Shown piece after piece: positions 30,732-38,574 of a DNA stretch of 64,000 nucleotides. The stretch is from Egibacteraceae bacterium (GTDB taxonomy: Bacteria; Actinomycetota; Nitriliruptoria; Euzebyales; Egibacteraceae): positions 1-64,000 of the forward strand of contig JAUJNX010000007.1 of NCBI GenBank assembly GCA_030447925.1, given 5' to 3'. The notes under the pieces were generated by a model that saw only the letters and a program-made list of their open reading frames with translations, made no database searches and had not been told where the DNA came from. Position 1 is the first letter of the stretch, and each line of letters begins with the position of its first letter. A program made the position numbers and the translations under genes.

Positions 30732-32567
30732 CTACGGGCTGGTGAGCACGTCGAGGAACACCTGGGTGATGCCCTCCGGGGACGACGGGGTGAAGACGCG
30801 GCCGCCGACCAGGTCGGTCACCTGGGTCAGCTCGGCCGTCGGCGGCGCCTCGCCGTAGGCGATCAGCGCGATGCGCACGGGACGGGAGGGGTCCTGCTCG
30901 GCGCGCAGGGCGTCCAGGAGCTGGGGCAGCGACAGGTCGTCGCCGTCGCTCTCCCCGTCGGTGAACAGCGCGATGGCGGTGGGCCGGCCGGGCACGGAGG
31001 CGTCGCGGGCGGTGATGTAGGCCGCCAGGATGGTGTCGTAGAGGGCGGTGTCGTTGGCCGGGCGCAGCCCGCGCAGCGCCTCGACCAGGGCGGCGCGCCG
31101 GGTGCGCCCGCCGCCGAGGTCCTCACCGACGGGACCGATCGGCACCAGCTCGCGGTAGTCCCCGCCCTGGGCGCCCGGCAGGTCGGTGGAGAACTCCCAC
31201 AGGCCCAGGTGGCTGTCGTCGGCGAACAGCGCCGCCCCGCGGGTCGCGGACTCCACCACGAACGCCAGCAGCGACCGGTCGGTGCCGGGCACCTGCCCCG
31301 CCATCGACCCCGACACGTCGAACACGGCCAGCGTGGTGAAACGCCGGCTGAGCGCCGCCCAGCCCTTCAGCACCGCGGCGACCGCCTGGCGGTCCGGCGG
31401 CGCCGCGTCCGCCCCCGCCCGGGCGGGGCTCAGCCCGGGGTCGCCCGCCAGGGCCGCGCCGGGCACGTCGTCGGCGCCGCGGTAGCCGGCCGCGCGCAGC
31501 TCGTCCTGGGCGGCCGGTTCCAACAGGAAGGTGCGGAACGCCGCCGCCTGCTCGGTGACCCCGTCGGCCGCCGCGCGCTCCAGCGGCACCCACGGGTGGT
31601 CGAAGGACAGCCCGCCCTCGGGCGGGTAGAACGCCACGAGGCCGACCGCCGGGGGATCGCCGCCCAGACCGGCGTTGTAGCGCCACACGTCGCGCTCCGA
31701 CATCGGCAGCGCCGCCAGCGGGCCCAGCGGCTCGCCCGCCTCGTCCGCGGCGCGCAGCGCGGCGAGCTGCTCGGCGACGGGCGCGCGCCGCGGCGCCGTC
31801 CCGCGCTCGAGGGTCAGCAGGGTGGCCCGGACCGCCTCGTTGCGTAGCCCATCAGCGGACAGGGCGTCGGTCCACACCCCGCTCTGGCCCGCCCCGATCG
31901 ACAGGACCGCGTGCAGGCCGGCCGCCGAGCGCGTCGGGTCGGGCAGCCCCAGCCGGAACGGCCCCCACTCCGGGCGCGCCAGCCGCGGCCAGGTCTGGGG
32001 GTCCTGGACCAGGGGCAGCAGCTCGCCCCAGCCCAGCTGCGTGCCCGGCCAGCCGAGCTGCTCGCCCATCGGCCGGGGCATCGCGACCACCGTGGGGGAG
32101 CGGGCGATCGAGGGCCGGTCGGTGCCCATGAGGTCCGCGCCCGCCGGGCTGGCCTCGACCAGCCGGGTCCAGACCGAGGACTCCGGCACCCAGGCGTGCG
32201 CGTCACCGGGGGCGCCGTCGGCCAGCGACCGCGCGATGTCGGCGGAGGCGGCCGCGGTGACGGTCACCAGCTCGCACCCGTCCCCGCCCCGCGCGGCCCG
32301 GTAGCGCTCCGCGATGCGGCCGAGGACCGGCGTGACGTCCTCGGCGGCGACGACCCGCAGCACCGGCTCGCCGCAGGTCGCGGCCGGCGTGGTCGCGGCC
32401 GGCGGCCGGTCGGGGCCGCGGGGCAGGAGCACGACCGCGACCACCGCGACGATCGCGGTGAGGGCCGCGCCGACCTCCAGCGCCAGCCGCCGTCGCCGCC
32501 GCTGCGCCGCGAGCCTGGCGCGCCGCTGGGCGACCGCGCGCAGCTCGCCCGTCCCGTCCGCGCTCAT
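30732..32567 (-). CDS. Secreted substrate-binding and VWA domain protein (copy 2)
   Basis: A 611-residue paralogue of the product at 27703 with the same order: basic cytoplasmic tail, one membrane segment (about residues 28-50), substrate-binding-like domain, and VWA domain with MIDAS (DVSGSM, NDTALYDT, FTDGESDGD). Shared stretches such as WPGTQLGWGELL, RNEAVRATLLTLE and YPPEGGLSFDHPW show that the two genes arose by duplication. Divergence is considerable, so the duplication is not recent. A 22-bp perfect palindrome lies 46 bases before its start. The single Cys pair in CGEPVL and GDGCELV may form a disulfide. Confidence 0.85.
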   Translation of the reverse strand: MSADGTGELRAVAQRRARLAAQRRRRRLALEVGAALTAIVAVVAVVLLPRGPDRPPAATTPAATCGEPVLRVVAAEDVTPVLGRIAERYRAARGGDGCELVTVTAAASADIARSLADGAPGDAHAWVPESSVWTRLVEASPAGADLMGTDRPSIARSPTVVAMPRPMGEQLGWPGTQLGWGELLPLVQDPQTWPRLARPEWGPFRLGLPDPTRSAAGLHAVLSIGAGQSGVWTDALSADGLRNEAVRATLLTLERGTAPRRAPVAEQLAALRAADEAGEPLGPLAALPMSERDVWRYNAGLGGDPPAVGLVAFYPPEGGLSFDHPWVPLERAAADGVTEQAAAFRTFLLEPAAQDELRAAGYRGADDVPGAALAGDPGLSPARAGADAAPPDRQAVAAVLKGWAALSRRFTTLAVFDVSGSMAGQVPGTDRSLLAFVVESATRGAALFADDSHLGLWEFSTDLPGAQGGDYRELVPIGPVGEDLGGGRTRRAALVEALRGLRPANDTALYDTILAAYITARDASVPGRPTAIALFTDGESDGDDLSLPQLLDALRAEQDPSRPVRIALIAYGEAPPTAELTQVTDLVGGRVFTPSSPEGITQVFLDVLTSP

Positions 32568-32612
32568 GACGCTCTCCGCCCGTCGCGGGGCTGCCCCGCG
32601 GAACCCGGCTCT

Positions 32613-32634
32613 GGGTCCCCCGATCGGGGGACCC
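32613..32634. promoter_or_regulatory. 22-bp perfect palindrome upstream of VWA copy 2
   Basis: Perfect dyad symmetry of 11 bases each side, centred on GATC at 32622-32625. It lies between the divergent starts at 32567 and 32751. It could be an operator, or an RNA hairpin in the leader of the VWA gene. Confidence 0.5.
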
Positions 32635-32737
32635 CTGGTGGATCGGGGATGCTAACCCCGCGGCGGGCGCGGCGCAGTCCGCCGCGGCGCCGCCCGCGTG
32701 CGCCGGCGAGCCGGACGTGCTATGTGACCGCGGCGAG

Positions 32738-32743
32738 TACGGT
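32738..32743 (+). promoter_or_regulatory. -10 box for a leaderless start at 32751
   Basis: TACGGT lies seven bases before the ATG of the DUF1345 gene. Confidence 0.45.
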
Positions 32744-32750
32744 CGGGTTC

Positions 32751-33452
32751 ATGACCACGGCACCCCGAGCCGCCGGTTCGCGCGCCGGCGGGGCGCGCCG
32801 GCGCATCCACGCCGGCGAGCGGCTGCGCGCGTGGCTCCTGGGCGGCCTGGCCGCCGCGGTGACCGCCGCGATCGCACTGGGCGAGGACGCGGGGCCCGCC
32901 ATCGCCGCGGTCGCGGCCTGGGACGTCGGGTCGGCGGCGATGATCGCCTACGCCTGGCGCGGCATCGTCGCCTCCGACGCCGCCCGCACCCGCGCGCGGG
33001 CCGCCGCCGCCGACCCGGGCCGTGCCGGCGTGCTGGTGATCACGGCCCTGTCGTGCGCCACGGCGCTGACGATCGCGGTCGTGCTCCTCGTGCAGCTGGG
33101 GGCCAAGGCGCCGGGGGACCGGAGCATCACGATGCTGTTCGTGCTGGGGCTGGTCGCGGTGGTCACGGCCTGGGTCCTGGTGCACACGGCCTTCGCCGTG
33201 CACTACGCCCACCTGTACTACCGCGACGACGGCGACCTCGGCGGTCTGCGGTTCCCGGGCACCCCGGAGCCCGACGACTTCGACTTCGCCTACTTCGCCT
33301 TCATGGTCGCCACCGCGTTCGGCGGCGGCGACGTCGGGGTGGCCGACGGCGGGATCCGCCGCGTCGTGCTCGCCCACTCGGTGCTGTCGTTCGCCTTCAA
33401 CACCGCGATCCTGGCGCTGGTGCTGGAACTCGTCTCGGGAGCCTTCTCATGA
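32751..33452 (+). CDS. DUF1345 membrane protein
   Basis: 233 residues with about five membrane segments. The family-defining region is VHTAFAVHYAHLYYRDD, followed by GGLRFPGTPEPDDFDFAYFAF and a last pair of helices (LSFAFNTAILALVLEL). A Gly/Ala/Arg-rich cytoplasmic N-terminus of about 25 residues precedes the first helix. Function is unknown; the conserved acidic DFDFAYF stretch resembles an ion-channel-like pore region. Transcription is probably leaderless. Confidence 0.85.
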   Translation: MTTAPRAAGSRAGGARRRIHAGERLRAWLLGGLAAAVTAAIALGEDAGPAIAAVAAWDVGSAAMIAYAWRGIVASDAARTRARAAAADPGRAGVLVITALSCATALTIAVVLLVQLGAKAPGDRSITMLFVLGLVAVVTAWVLVHTAFAVHYAHLYYRDDGDLGGLRFPGTPEPDDFDFAYFAFMVATAFGGGDVGVADGGIRRVVLAHSVLSFAFNTAILALVLELVSGAFS

Positions 33453-33487
33453 CCGTGTCGCGCGGGTTCTCCGGCCGGCCGCAGCGC

Positions 33488-33499
33488 GGGGGGGGGGGG
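33488..33499. repeat. Run of twelve G residues
   Basis: An uninterrupted G12 tract lies between two convergent genes (stops at 33452 and 33503). It is outside any coding frame. Confidence 0.9.
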
Positions 33500-33502
33500 C
33501 TG

Positions 33503-34279
33503 TCAGGTCGGCGGCGCGGCCTCGGCGGCGAGGCGCTCGGCGGCGGCGGTGACCTCGGCCATCGCCTGGCGGAACAGGCCGGACCCGACGCTGGCCCGGG
33601 CGACGCCCAGCTGGCGCAGGACCGCCAGGTCGGGGACGCCGGGGCCCAGCAGCACGTTGACGGGCCCGCCCAGCTCCTCCACCAGCGCGGCGATGGCCGC
33701 CCGGTCGGCGACCATGATCGGGTAGACGCAGTCCGCGCCCGCGGCGAGGTAGCGCCGCCCCCGGGCCACCGCGTCGGCGGAGTCCCCCGACCCGGACAGG
33801 AACACGTCGACCCGGGCGTTGACGACGATGTCGACGCCCGCGGCGCGGCCCGCCGCCTTGACCGCCGCGATGCGGCCCGCGTGGGTCGCGGCGTCGACCA
33901 GCCCGCCGCGGCGGTGGTCGGTGTCCTCCAGGTTGCAGCCGACGGCCCCGGCCGCCAGCAGGCGGGCGACCAGGTCGTCGGGCGCCAGCCCGTAGCCCGC
34001 CTCCAGGTCCGCGGTGACCGGGACGGTGACCGCGGCGGCGATGCGCTCGACGGCGCCGAAGGCGAGGTCGGGGTCCAGCACGTCGGCGTCGTCGGCCCCC
34101 AGTGACGCCGCGACCCCGGCGCTGGTGGTGGCGACCGCGGGGAAGCCCGCCCGCTCCACGATGCGCGCCGACGCCGCGTCCCAGCAGTTGGCCAGGACCA
34201 GCAGGCCCGGCGCGCGGTGCAGCTCGCGCAGGCGGGCGGCGGCGGCCGGCAGGTCGCGCAGCACGCCGGCGGTGCTCAC
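33503..34279 (-). CDS. Isocitrate lyase/PEP mutase family protein
   Basis: A 258-residue TIM-barrel protein. Early motifs are LVLANCWDAASARIVERAGFPAVATTSAGVA. The metal-binding segment is VTADLEAGYG, followed by VGCNLEDTDHR and VVNARVDVFLSG. It matches the large 2-methylisocitrate lyase-like group. The catalytic KKCGH loop of true isocitrate lyases is absent, so the enzyme probably cleaves or forms another C-C or C-P bond on a small oxoacid. The ATG region overlaps the DUF4126 stop by 4 bases (operon). Confidence 0.85.
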   Translation of the reverse strand: MSTAGVLRDLPAAAARLRELHRAPGLLVLANCWDAASARIVERAGFPAVATTSAGVAASLGADDADVLDPDLAFGAVERIAAAVTVPVTADLEAGYGLAPDDLVARLLAAGAVGCNLEDTDHRRGGLVDAATHAGRIAAVKAAGRAAGVDIVVNARVDVFLSGSGDSADAVARGRRYLAAGADCVYPIMVADRAAIAALVEELGGPVNVLLGPGVPDLAVLRQLGVARASVGSGLFRQAMAEVTAAAERLAAEAAPPT

Positions 34280-34734
34280 ACCCGCGGGCGGACCGCGAGC
34301 AGTCCCAGGCCCACGGCCAGCACGTCCTCGGCCACCGCCACCGCCGGGTCGGGCAGGCCCGTGCGCGCCACGGCGAGCCGGCGCAGGGAGTGGCCGGCGT
34401 ACGCGCCGGCCGCCGCCCCCAGCGCCCCGAGCAGCCCGCCGGCCACCGGTGACCGCCCCGCGAGCCGCGCCACGCCCATGCCCGCCAGCGCGCCGGAGAC
34501 CAGCCGCCCGCCGAACGGGCCGGGGTCCAGGCGGCTCGGGGTGACCGGCAGCTTGTCGGCGATCAGCTCGCCGATCGCGGCGAGCGGCAGCGACCCGCCC
34601 AGCGGGCCGCGGCCCACCGGCCCGGGCTGCCGGTCCTCCAGCCCGTCGCGCCGCGCGGCGCGGACCAGCAGCGGACCGGGCAGCGCCGAGCGCATGCCCG
34701 CGACGACACCGATGAGCGCCTCAGCCACCGCCAC
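34276..34734 (-). CDS. DUF4126 family membrane protein
   Basis: 152 residues from the GTG at 34734, preceded by AGGAGG; a second GTG at 34728 is also possible. The family features are an N-terminal GVVAGMRSALPGPLLVRAA, a central LPLAAIGELIADKLPVTPSRLDPGPFGGRLVSGALAGM, and a glycine-rich helix pair. Three to four membrane segments are likely. Function is unknown. It is cotranscribed with the PEP-mutase-like gene (ATGA overlap). Confidence 0.8.
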   Translation of the reverse strand: MAVAEALIGVVAGMRSALPGPLLVRAARRDGLEDRQPGPVGRGPLGGSLPLAAIGELIADKLPVTPSRLDPGPFGGRLVSGALAGMGVARLAGRSPVAGGLLGALGAAAGAYAGHSLRRLAVARTGLPDPAVAVAEDVLAVGLGLLAVRPRV

Positions 34735-34784
34735 CTGGGGAACCTCCTGTCGGACCTGCCGGGAACGGGCGCCGACCCTACGCG

Positions 34785-35177
34785 TCAGGCGCCCGGCTTG
34801 AAGACCATGAGCGCGACGATGACCAGCAGCAGCAGGTGCGACGCGCCGATGCCCGCGCTCAGGCGGCTGCGCCCGCCGGCCCCGGCCGCGAGCGCGGGGC
34901 GCACGACGGCGATGCCGACGGCCAGGACGGCGACCCATAGCACCTGGGAGACCAGCACCCAGGTCTGCACGTAGGTCCAGCCACCGTCGCTGAGGCCGAC
35001 CAGGCCGTAGCCCGCGATCCCGCCCAGCGCCAGTGCGGGGAGCACGAGCCGCGTGTACTGGCGCAGCGCCGCCCCCGCGTCCGCCCTGGCCAGCGCGGGC
35101 AGCACGAACAGCGACCCCGCGGCGATGATCGCCGCGACGATGTGGAGGAACAGGAAGACGGCGTAGAGGGTGTCCAT
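34785..35177 (-). CDS. DUF2269 family small membrane protein
   Basis: 130 residues, four membrane helices. It begins MDTLYAVFLFLHIVAAIIAAGSLF, where the histidine in helix 1 is conserved in this family. Then come LVLPALALGGIAGYGLVG and a last helix LLLLVIVALMVFKPGA. No catalytic motif is seen. It lies upstream of DUF4126 and PEP-mutase genes in the same direction, 50 bases apart, so it may head that operon. Confidence 0.8.
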   Translation of the reverse strand: MDTLYAVFLFLHIVAAIIAAGSLFVLPALARADAGAALRQYTRLVLPALALGGIAGYGLVGLSDGGWTYVQTWVLVSQVLWVAVLAVGIAVVRPALAAGAGGRSRLSAGIGASHLLLLVIVALMVFKPGA

Positions 35178-35239
35178 CGGCGCGCGACGCTAGGAGCCGC
35201 AGCCGCCGGGTGCAAGCGGGGCGCCCCCCGGCGGTCGGC

Positions 35240-35245
35240 GATACT
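35240..35245 (+). promoter_or_regulatory. Possible -10 box for a leaderless start at 35252
   Basis: GATACT lies six bases before the ATG. It departs from TANNNT at the first base, so support is weaker than for the other sites. Confidence 0.3.
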
Positions 35246-35251
35246 CCCCCC

Positions 35252-36025
35252 ATGACCCGGACGCGCGAGATCACGGCCTACCTCACCGACATGGACGGGG
35301 TGCTGGTCCACGAGGACCGGCTGATCCCGGGGGCCGACGAGTTCGTCCGCCGCCTGTCGGCGGCGGGCGTGCCGTTCCTGGTGCTGACCAACAACTCGCG
35401 CTTCACCCCGCGCGACCTGCGCGCCCGCCTGCTGCGCATCGGCATCGACGTGGACGAGTCGCGCCTGTGGACCTCGGCGCTGGCCACCGCCCAGTTCCTG
35501 GCCGAGCAGCGGCCGGGCGGGACCGCCCAGGTGATCGGCGAGGCCGGGCTGACCACGGCGCTGCACAGCGTCGGCTACGTGCTCAGCGACCAGGACCCTG
35601 ACTACCTGGTGCTGGGCGAGACGCGCTCGTACAGCTTCACCGAGATCACCCGGGCCATCCGCGCGATCGAGCGCGGCGCGCGCTTCATCGCCACCAACCC
35701 CGACCCCACGGGCCCGTCGGTGGACGGGTCGCTGCCCGCCACCGGCGCCGTCGCGGCCATGATCACGCGCGCCACCGGGGTCGAGCCGTACTTCGTCGGC
35801 AAGCCGAACCCGCTGATGATGCGCTCCGCGCTGAACGCCATCGACGCCCACTCCGAGCACACCGCGATGATCGGCGACCGCATGGACACCGACGTCCTGG
35901 CGGGCCTGGAGGCGGGGCTGGAGACGATCCTGGTCCTGACCGGCATCAGCACCGGCGAGGACGCCGAGCGCCACCCCTACCGGCCCAGCCGGATCGTGGA
36001 CTCCGTCGCCGACGTCCTGCCCTAG
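35252..36025 (+). CDS. HAD-IIA family hydrolase (NagD-like phosphatase)
   Basis: 257 residues. HAD motif I is YLTDMDGVLVHED (nucleophile Asp and acid/base Asp). Motif II lies in LVLTNNSRFTPRDL. The C2 cap domain follows, and motif IV is AMIGDRMDTDVLAGLEAGL, with the lysine in FVGKPNP. Members dephosphorylate ribonucleotides, sugar phosphates or 4-nitrophenyl phosphate. It is monocistronic with a probable leaderless transcript. Confidence 0.9.
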   Translation: MTRTREITAYLTDMDGVLVHEDRLIPGADEFVRRLSAAGVPFLVLTNNSRFTPRDLRARLLRIGIDVDESRLWTSALATAQFLAEQRPGGTAQVIGEAGLTTALHSVGYVLSDQDPDYLVLGETRSYSFTEITRAIRAIERGARFIATNPDPTGPSVDGSLPATGAVAAMITRATGVEPYFVGKPNPLMMRSALNAIDAHSEHTAMIGDRMDTDVLAGLEAGLETILVLTGISTGEDAERHPYRPSRIVDSVADVLP

Positions 36026-36040
36026 CTGAGGTCCGCGACG

Positions 36041-36457
36041 GTGGCCGACGGGCGGGTGGTGCTGGTGACCGGGGCGTCGCGGGGGATCGGGCGCGCGATC
36101 GCCCGGCGGTTCGCCGCGGGCGGCGCGCGCGTCGCGGTGCACTACGGGCCCGCCGCGAAGGCCGGGCTGAACGCGCTGGGGCAGTCCCTGGCCCAGGCGC
36201 TGGGCCCGGCCCGGGTGCACGTCGCCACGGTGGCCCCGGGCTTCGTCGCCACCGACATGGCCGCCGCGATCCTGGAGGGCCCGCGCGGCGACGCGATCCG
36301 CGCACAGAGCCCCCTGGGGCGCGTCGCCACCGCCGACGAGGTCGCCGCCGCCGTCGTCTGGCTGGCCTCCGACGACGCCCGCTGGGCCACCGGCGCCGTC
36401 CTGGACCTCAACGGCGCCTCCCCCTCGCCAGCTCGTCGCCTCGCCCGCCGACGGTAA
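36041..36457 (+). pseudogene. Short-chain dehydrogenase with the middle deleted
   Basis: 138 residues, whereas SDR reductases have about 245. The N-terminal cofactor motif TGASRGIGRAIARRF is intact (residues 10-24). Directly after the second beta strand (VAVHYG) the sequence jumps in frame to the helix that follows the active site (AAKAGLNALGQSLAQAL) and then to the normal C-terminus (TVAPGFVATDMA, DDARWATGAVLDLNG). About 105 residues are missing, including the NNAG motif, catalytic Ser and probably the catalytic Tyr. It cannot be an active reductase as given. Collapse in assembly is an alternative. Confidence 0.7.
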
Positions 36458-36526
36458 CCCAGCCCGCGTGGCGCGGGTCAGCCGGGCGGCGGCGCGCCCC
36501 CACCCCGGTCGGTCATGCTGACGGGC

Positions 36527-36934
36527 ATGGATCAGCCGATCGGACTCCTGCTCAAGCAGGCGGACGCGGCGCTCACCTCGGCGCTGAACGCTGCCCTCGC
36601 CGCCCACGACCTCCCCCGCCACCAGTGGCAGGTGCTGCGCACGATCGCGCGCCGCGGTCCGCTGGCGGAGGGCGACCTGGCCGCCGCGGTGCGGCCCTTC
36701 GCCGCCGAGGCGCCGACGGCCCCGCTGGTGGCGGACCTCGTCGCCCGGGGCTGGCTCCGCCGCGACGGCCCGGTCCTGCGCCTGACCGACCTGGGCGAGC
36801 GGCGCCACGCCGAGGTGGCGGAGGCGGTGGACGGCGTCCGCGCCCGCGCGGTCCAGGGCATCCCCGCCGAGGACTACGTGCGGGTGCTGCGCACGCTGGA
36901 GCGCATCGTCGCCAACCTGGGCGGCGCGGGGTAG
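36527..36934 (+). CDS. MarR-like winged-helix regulator
   Basis: 135 residues from the ATG at 36527; an ATG at 36515 is also in frame. The helical dimerisation start IGLLLKQADAALTSALNAAL is followed by WQVLRTIARRGPLAEGDLAAAV, then the wing RDGPVLRLTDLGERRHAEV, the standard MarR pattern. The recognition helix is shorter than usual. A CATGCT sequence seven bases before 36527 may be the -10 of a leaderless transcript. The target genes are unknown. Confidence 0.8.
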   Translation: MDQPIGLLLKQADAALTSALNAALAAHDLPRHQWQVLRTIARRGPLAEGDLAAAVRPFAAEAPTAPLVADLVARGWLRRDGPVLRLTDLGERRHAEVAEAVDGVRARAVQGIPAEDYVRVLRTLERIVANLGGAG

Positions 36935-37024
36935 GGGTGCAACCCTGGGGGGAGGCTGCGCGTCACCGGGGGCGTGGATGCGGTGACCGGCCTGCGGGCC
37001 CGGAAGACGGGAGAGCGTGGGCAC

Positions 37025-37576
37025 GTGGCCGACGGCGTGGCGAGGTGGGAGCCCTCGCGTGCGGCCGACCTGGACGGGGCCGGCTTCGAGCAGTTCTTCC
37101 GCGACCACCACCGGGGGGTCTACGTCTTCGCGCTGCACATGGTCGGTGACCCGGGCCAGGCCGAGGACGTCGCCAGCGACGTGCTCGTGAAGGTCTACCT
37201 GCGCTGGCGCCGCGGCGGCGTCGGCCAGCCGCGCGCCTACCTGCGCCGCGCGGTGGTGAACCACGTGAACAGCTGGCTGCGGCGCCGGCAGGTGGAGCGC
37301 CGCTACCTCGAGCGCCAGCCCGCCGGCGTGGCGGTGGCCGACGCGCCGCTGGCCGACCGGCTCGGCGACGCCCAGGTCCTGACCTCCGCGCTCGGGCGCC
37401 TGCCCGCGCGCCAGCGGGCCGCGGTCGTCCTGCGCTTCTACGACGACCTGTCGGAGGCCGAGACCGCCCAGATCCTGGGCTGCTCGGTGGGGACGGTGAA
37501 GTCCCAGGTCCACCGCGGGCTGGCCAAGCTGCGCGACCTGGTCGGGCCCGACGTGCTGACGGGGGGTCCCGCGTGA
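37025..37576 (+). CDS. ECF sigma factor, SigE-family (SigE50-like)
   Basis: 183 residues from the GTG at 37025; a GTG at 36974 would add 17 residues. Region 2: FEQFFRDHHRGVYVFALHMVGDPGQAEDVASDVLVKVY. Region 4: LGRLPARQRAAVVLRFYDDLSEAETAQILGCSVGTVKSQVHRGLAKLRDL. This matches the actinobacterial SigE family. It overlaps the next gene by 4 bases (GTGA), whose membrane-anchored product is the likely anti-sigma factor. Confidence 0.88.
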   Translation: MADGVARWEPSRAADLDGAGFEQFFRDHHRGVYVFALHMVGDPGQAEDVASDVLVKVYLRWRRGGVGQPRAYLRRAVVNHVNSWLRRRQVERRYLERQPAGVAVADAPLADRLGDAQVLTSALGRLPARQRAAVVLRFYDDLSEAETAQILGCSVGTVKSQVHRGLAKLRDLVGPDVLTGGPA

Positions 37577-38574
37577 GCGACGAGCAGCGGCTGCGCGACC
37601 TGTTGCGCGCGGGGTTGCCCGCCGCCGACCCGCCGGAGGACCTGTGGGACCGCAGCCGCGGACGGCTCGCCCGCGCCCGCGCCCGCCAGCGCGCCGCGGG
37701 GGCGCTCGCGGCCCTGCTCGTCGTGGTCGCCGTCGGCGTGACCACCGCGCGCGTCCTGCCCGCCGCGCAGGAACCCGGCGTGCTGCTGGACACCTCCCCG
37801 CAGGTCCCGCCGGCCGGCCCGGCGCCCTCGCCGTCCCCGTCGCCCTCGCCCTCGCCGTCGCCTTCGCCCGCGGGCACCGCGGCGCCGACCCCGTCGGCCA
37901 CGTCCTCCCCGTCGGCCGACCCCGCGCCCCGGCCCACCGCGACCCCGACCGCGGCGGACGCGATCCCGCCCGGCCCGGCGACCGCGGCGCCCTGCGTCGA
38001 CGCCGAGCCCCTCCCCGGCGCGGAGCCGCGGGCCGTCCCCGACCTCGACGGCGACGGCGCCGCCGACCGCGTCGCCGTCCTGGGCGCCCAGGTGCAGGTC
38101 ACGACCTCCGGCGGGCGCGTCCTGTCACCGTTCGCCACCTACGACGACGCGGCGGTGACCGGGGTCGGCGTCGCCGACGCGGAGGCCGACGGCCAGGCGG
38201 AGCTGTTCATCCGGTCGCCGGGCCGCGCGGGGGAGCGGGTCACCCTGGCCCAGGTGACCGGGTGCCGGGTCCGGGTCGTGCAGAACGCGCAGGGGGTCCC
38301 GTACGCGTTCGACGTCGGGGAGCGCGAGGGCGCGCTGGTCGGCGTGGGCTGCGTCCGGCGGGGCGGCGAGCAGGTCCTGGTCGGGCTGCGCGGGACCCTG
38401 GTCGGCGACCGCTACGAGGTGACCAGGACGGCGGTGGACATCCGCCGCGACCCGGCACGCAACGGCGCGATCGACACCGTGGAGGTGGACGCCGAGGACC
38501 CGGCCGCGGTCGGCCTCATCCGCGCGGCGACCTGCGGGACGTCGCTGCTGGACGACGCCGCCTTCCCGCCGTGA
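37573..38574 (+). CDS. Membrane-anchored putative anti-sigma factor with Ser-Pro linker
   Basis: 333 residues. A short cytoplasmic N-terminus (about 45 residues, DEQRLRDLLRAGLPAADPPEDLWDR) could bind the cognate sigma factor. One membrane helix (about 42-64) follows, then a Ser-Pro repeat linker (about 85-105), and an outside domain containing an FG-GAP/VCBS-type calcium-binding motif (PDLDGDGAADRVAVLG). No zinc HxxxCxxC motif is present. The GTG start overlaps the sigma gene by 4 bases. Its 3' end overlaps the convergent MFS gene by 59 bases. The anti-sigma role rests on position. Confidence 0.7.
   Translation: MSDEQRLRDLLRAGLPAADPPEDLWDRSRGRLARARARQRAAGALAALLVVVAVGVTTARVLPAAQEPGVLLDTSPQVPPAGPAPSPSPSPSPSPSPSPAGTAAPTPSATSSPSADPAPRPTATPTAADAIPPGPATAAPCVDAEPLPGAEPRAVPDLDGDGAADRVAVLGAQVQVTTSGGRVLSPFATYDDAAVTGVGVADAEADGQAELFIRSPGRAGERVTLAQVTGCRVRVVQNAQGVPYAFDVGEREGALVGVGCVRRGGEQVLVGLRGTLVGDRYEVTRTAVDIRRDPARNGAIDTVEVDAEDPAAVGLIRAATCGTSLLDDAAFPP
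37825..37869. repeat. Ser-Pro coding repeat
   Basis: Degenerate CCSTCG/CCGTCC-type hexamers encode about eight Ser-Pro pairs in the extracellular linker of the putative anti-sigma factor. Confidence 0.75.

Noticed and set aside
27703..32567. VWA pair as a BatA/BatB or MoxR-type chaperone system
   Set aside because: No MoxR AAA ATPase or DUF58 gene lies nearby, and the N-terminal half is a substrate-binding fold, not the Bat architecture.
33488..33499. G12 tract as a phase-variation switch
   Set aside because: It lies between two convergent stops, not in a promoter or coding frame, so length change should have no effect on either gene.
34859..37513. 884-codon minus-strand open frame
   Set aside because: It runs through the HAD hydrolase, SDR, MarR and sigma genes, all of which have clear domains on the plus strand. 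Composition is typical of a shadow frame.
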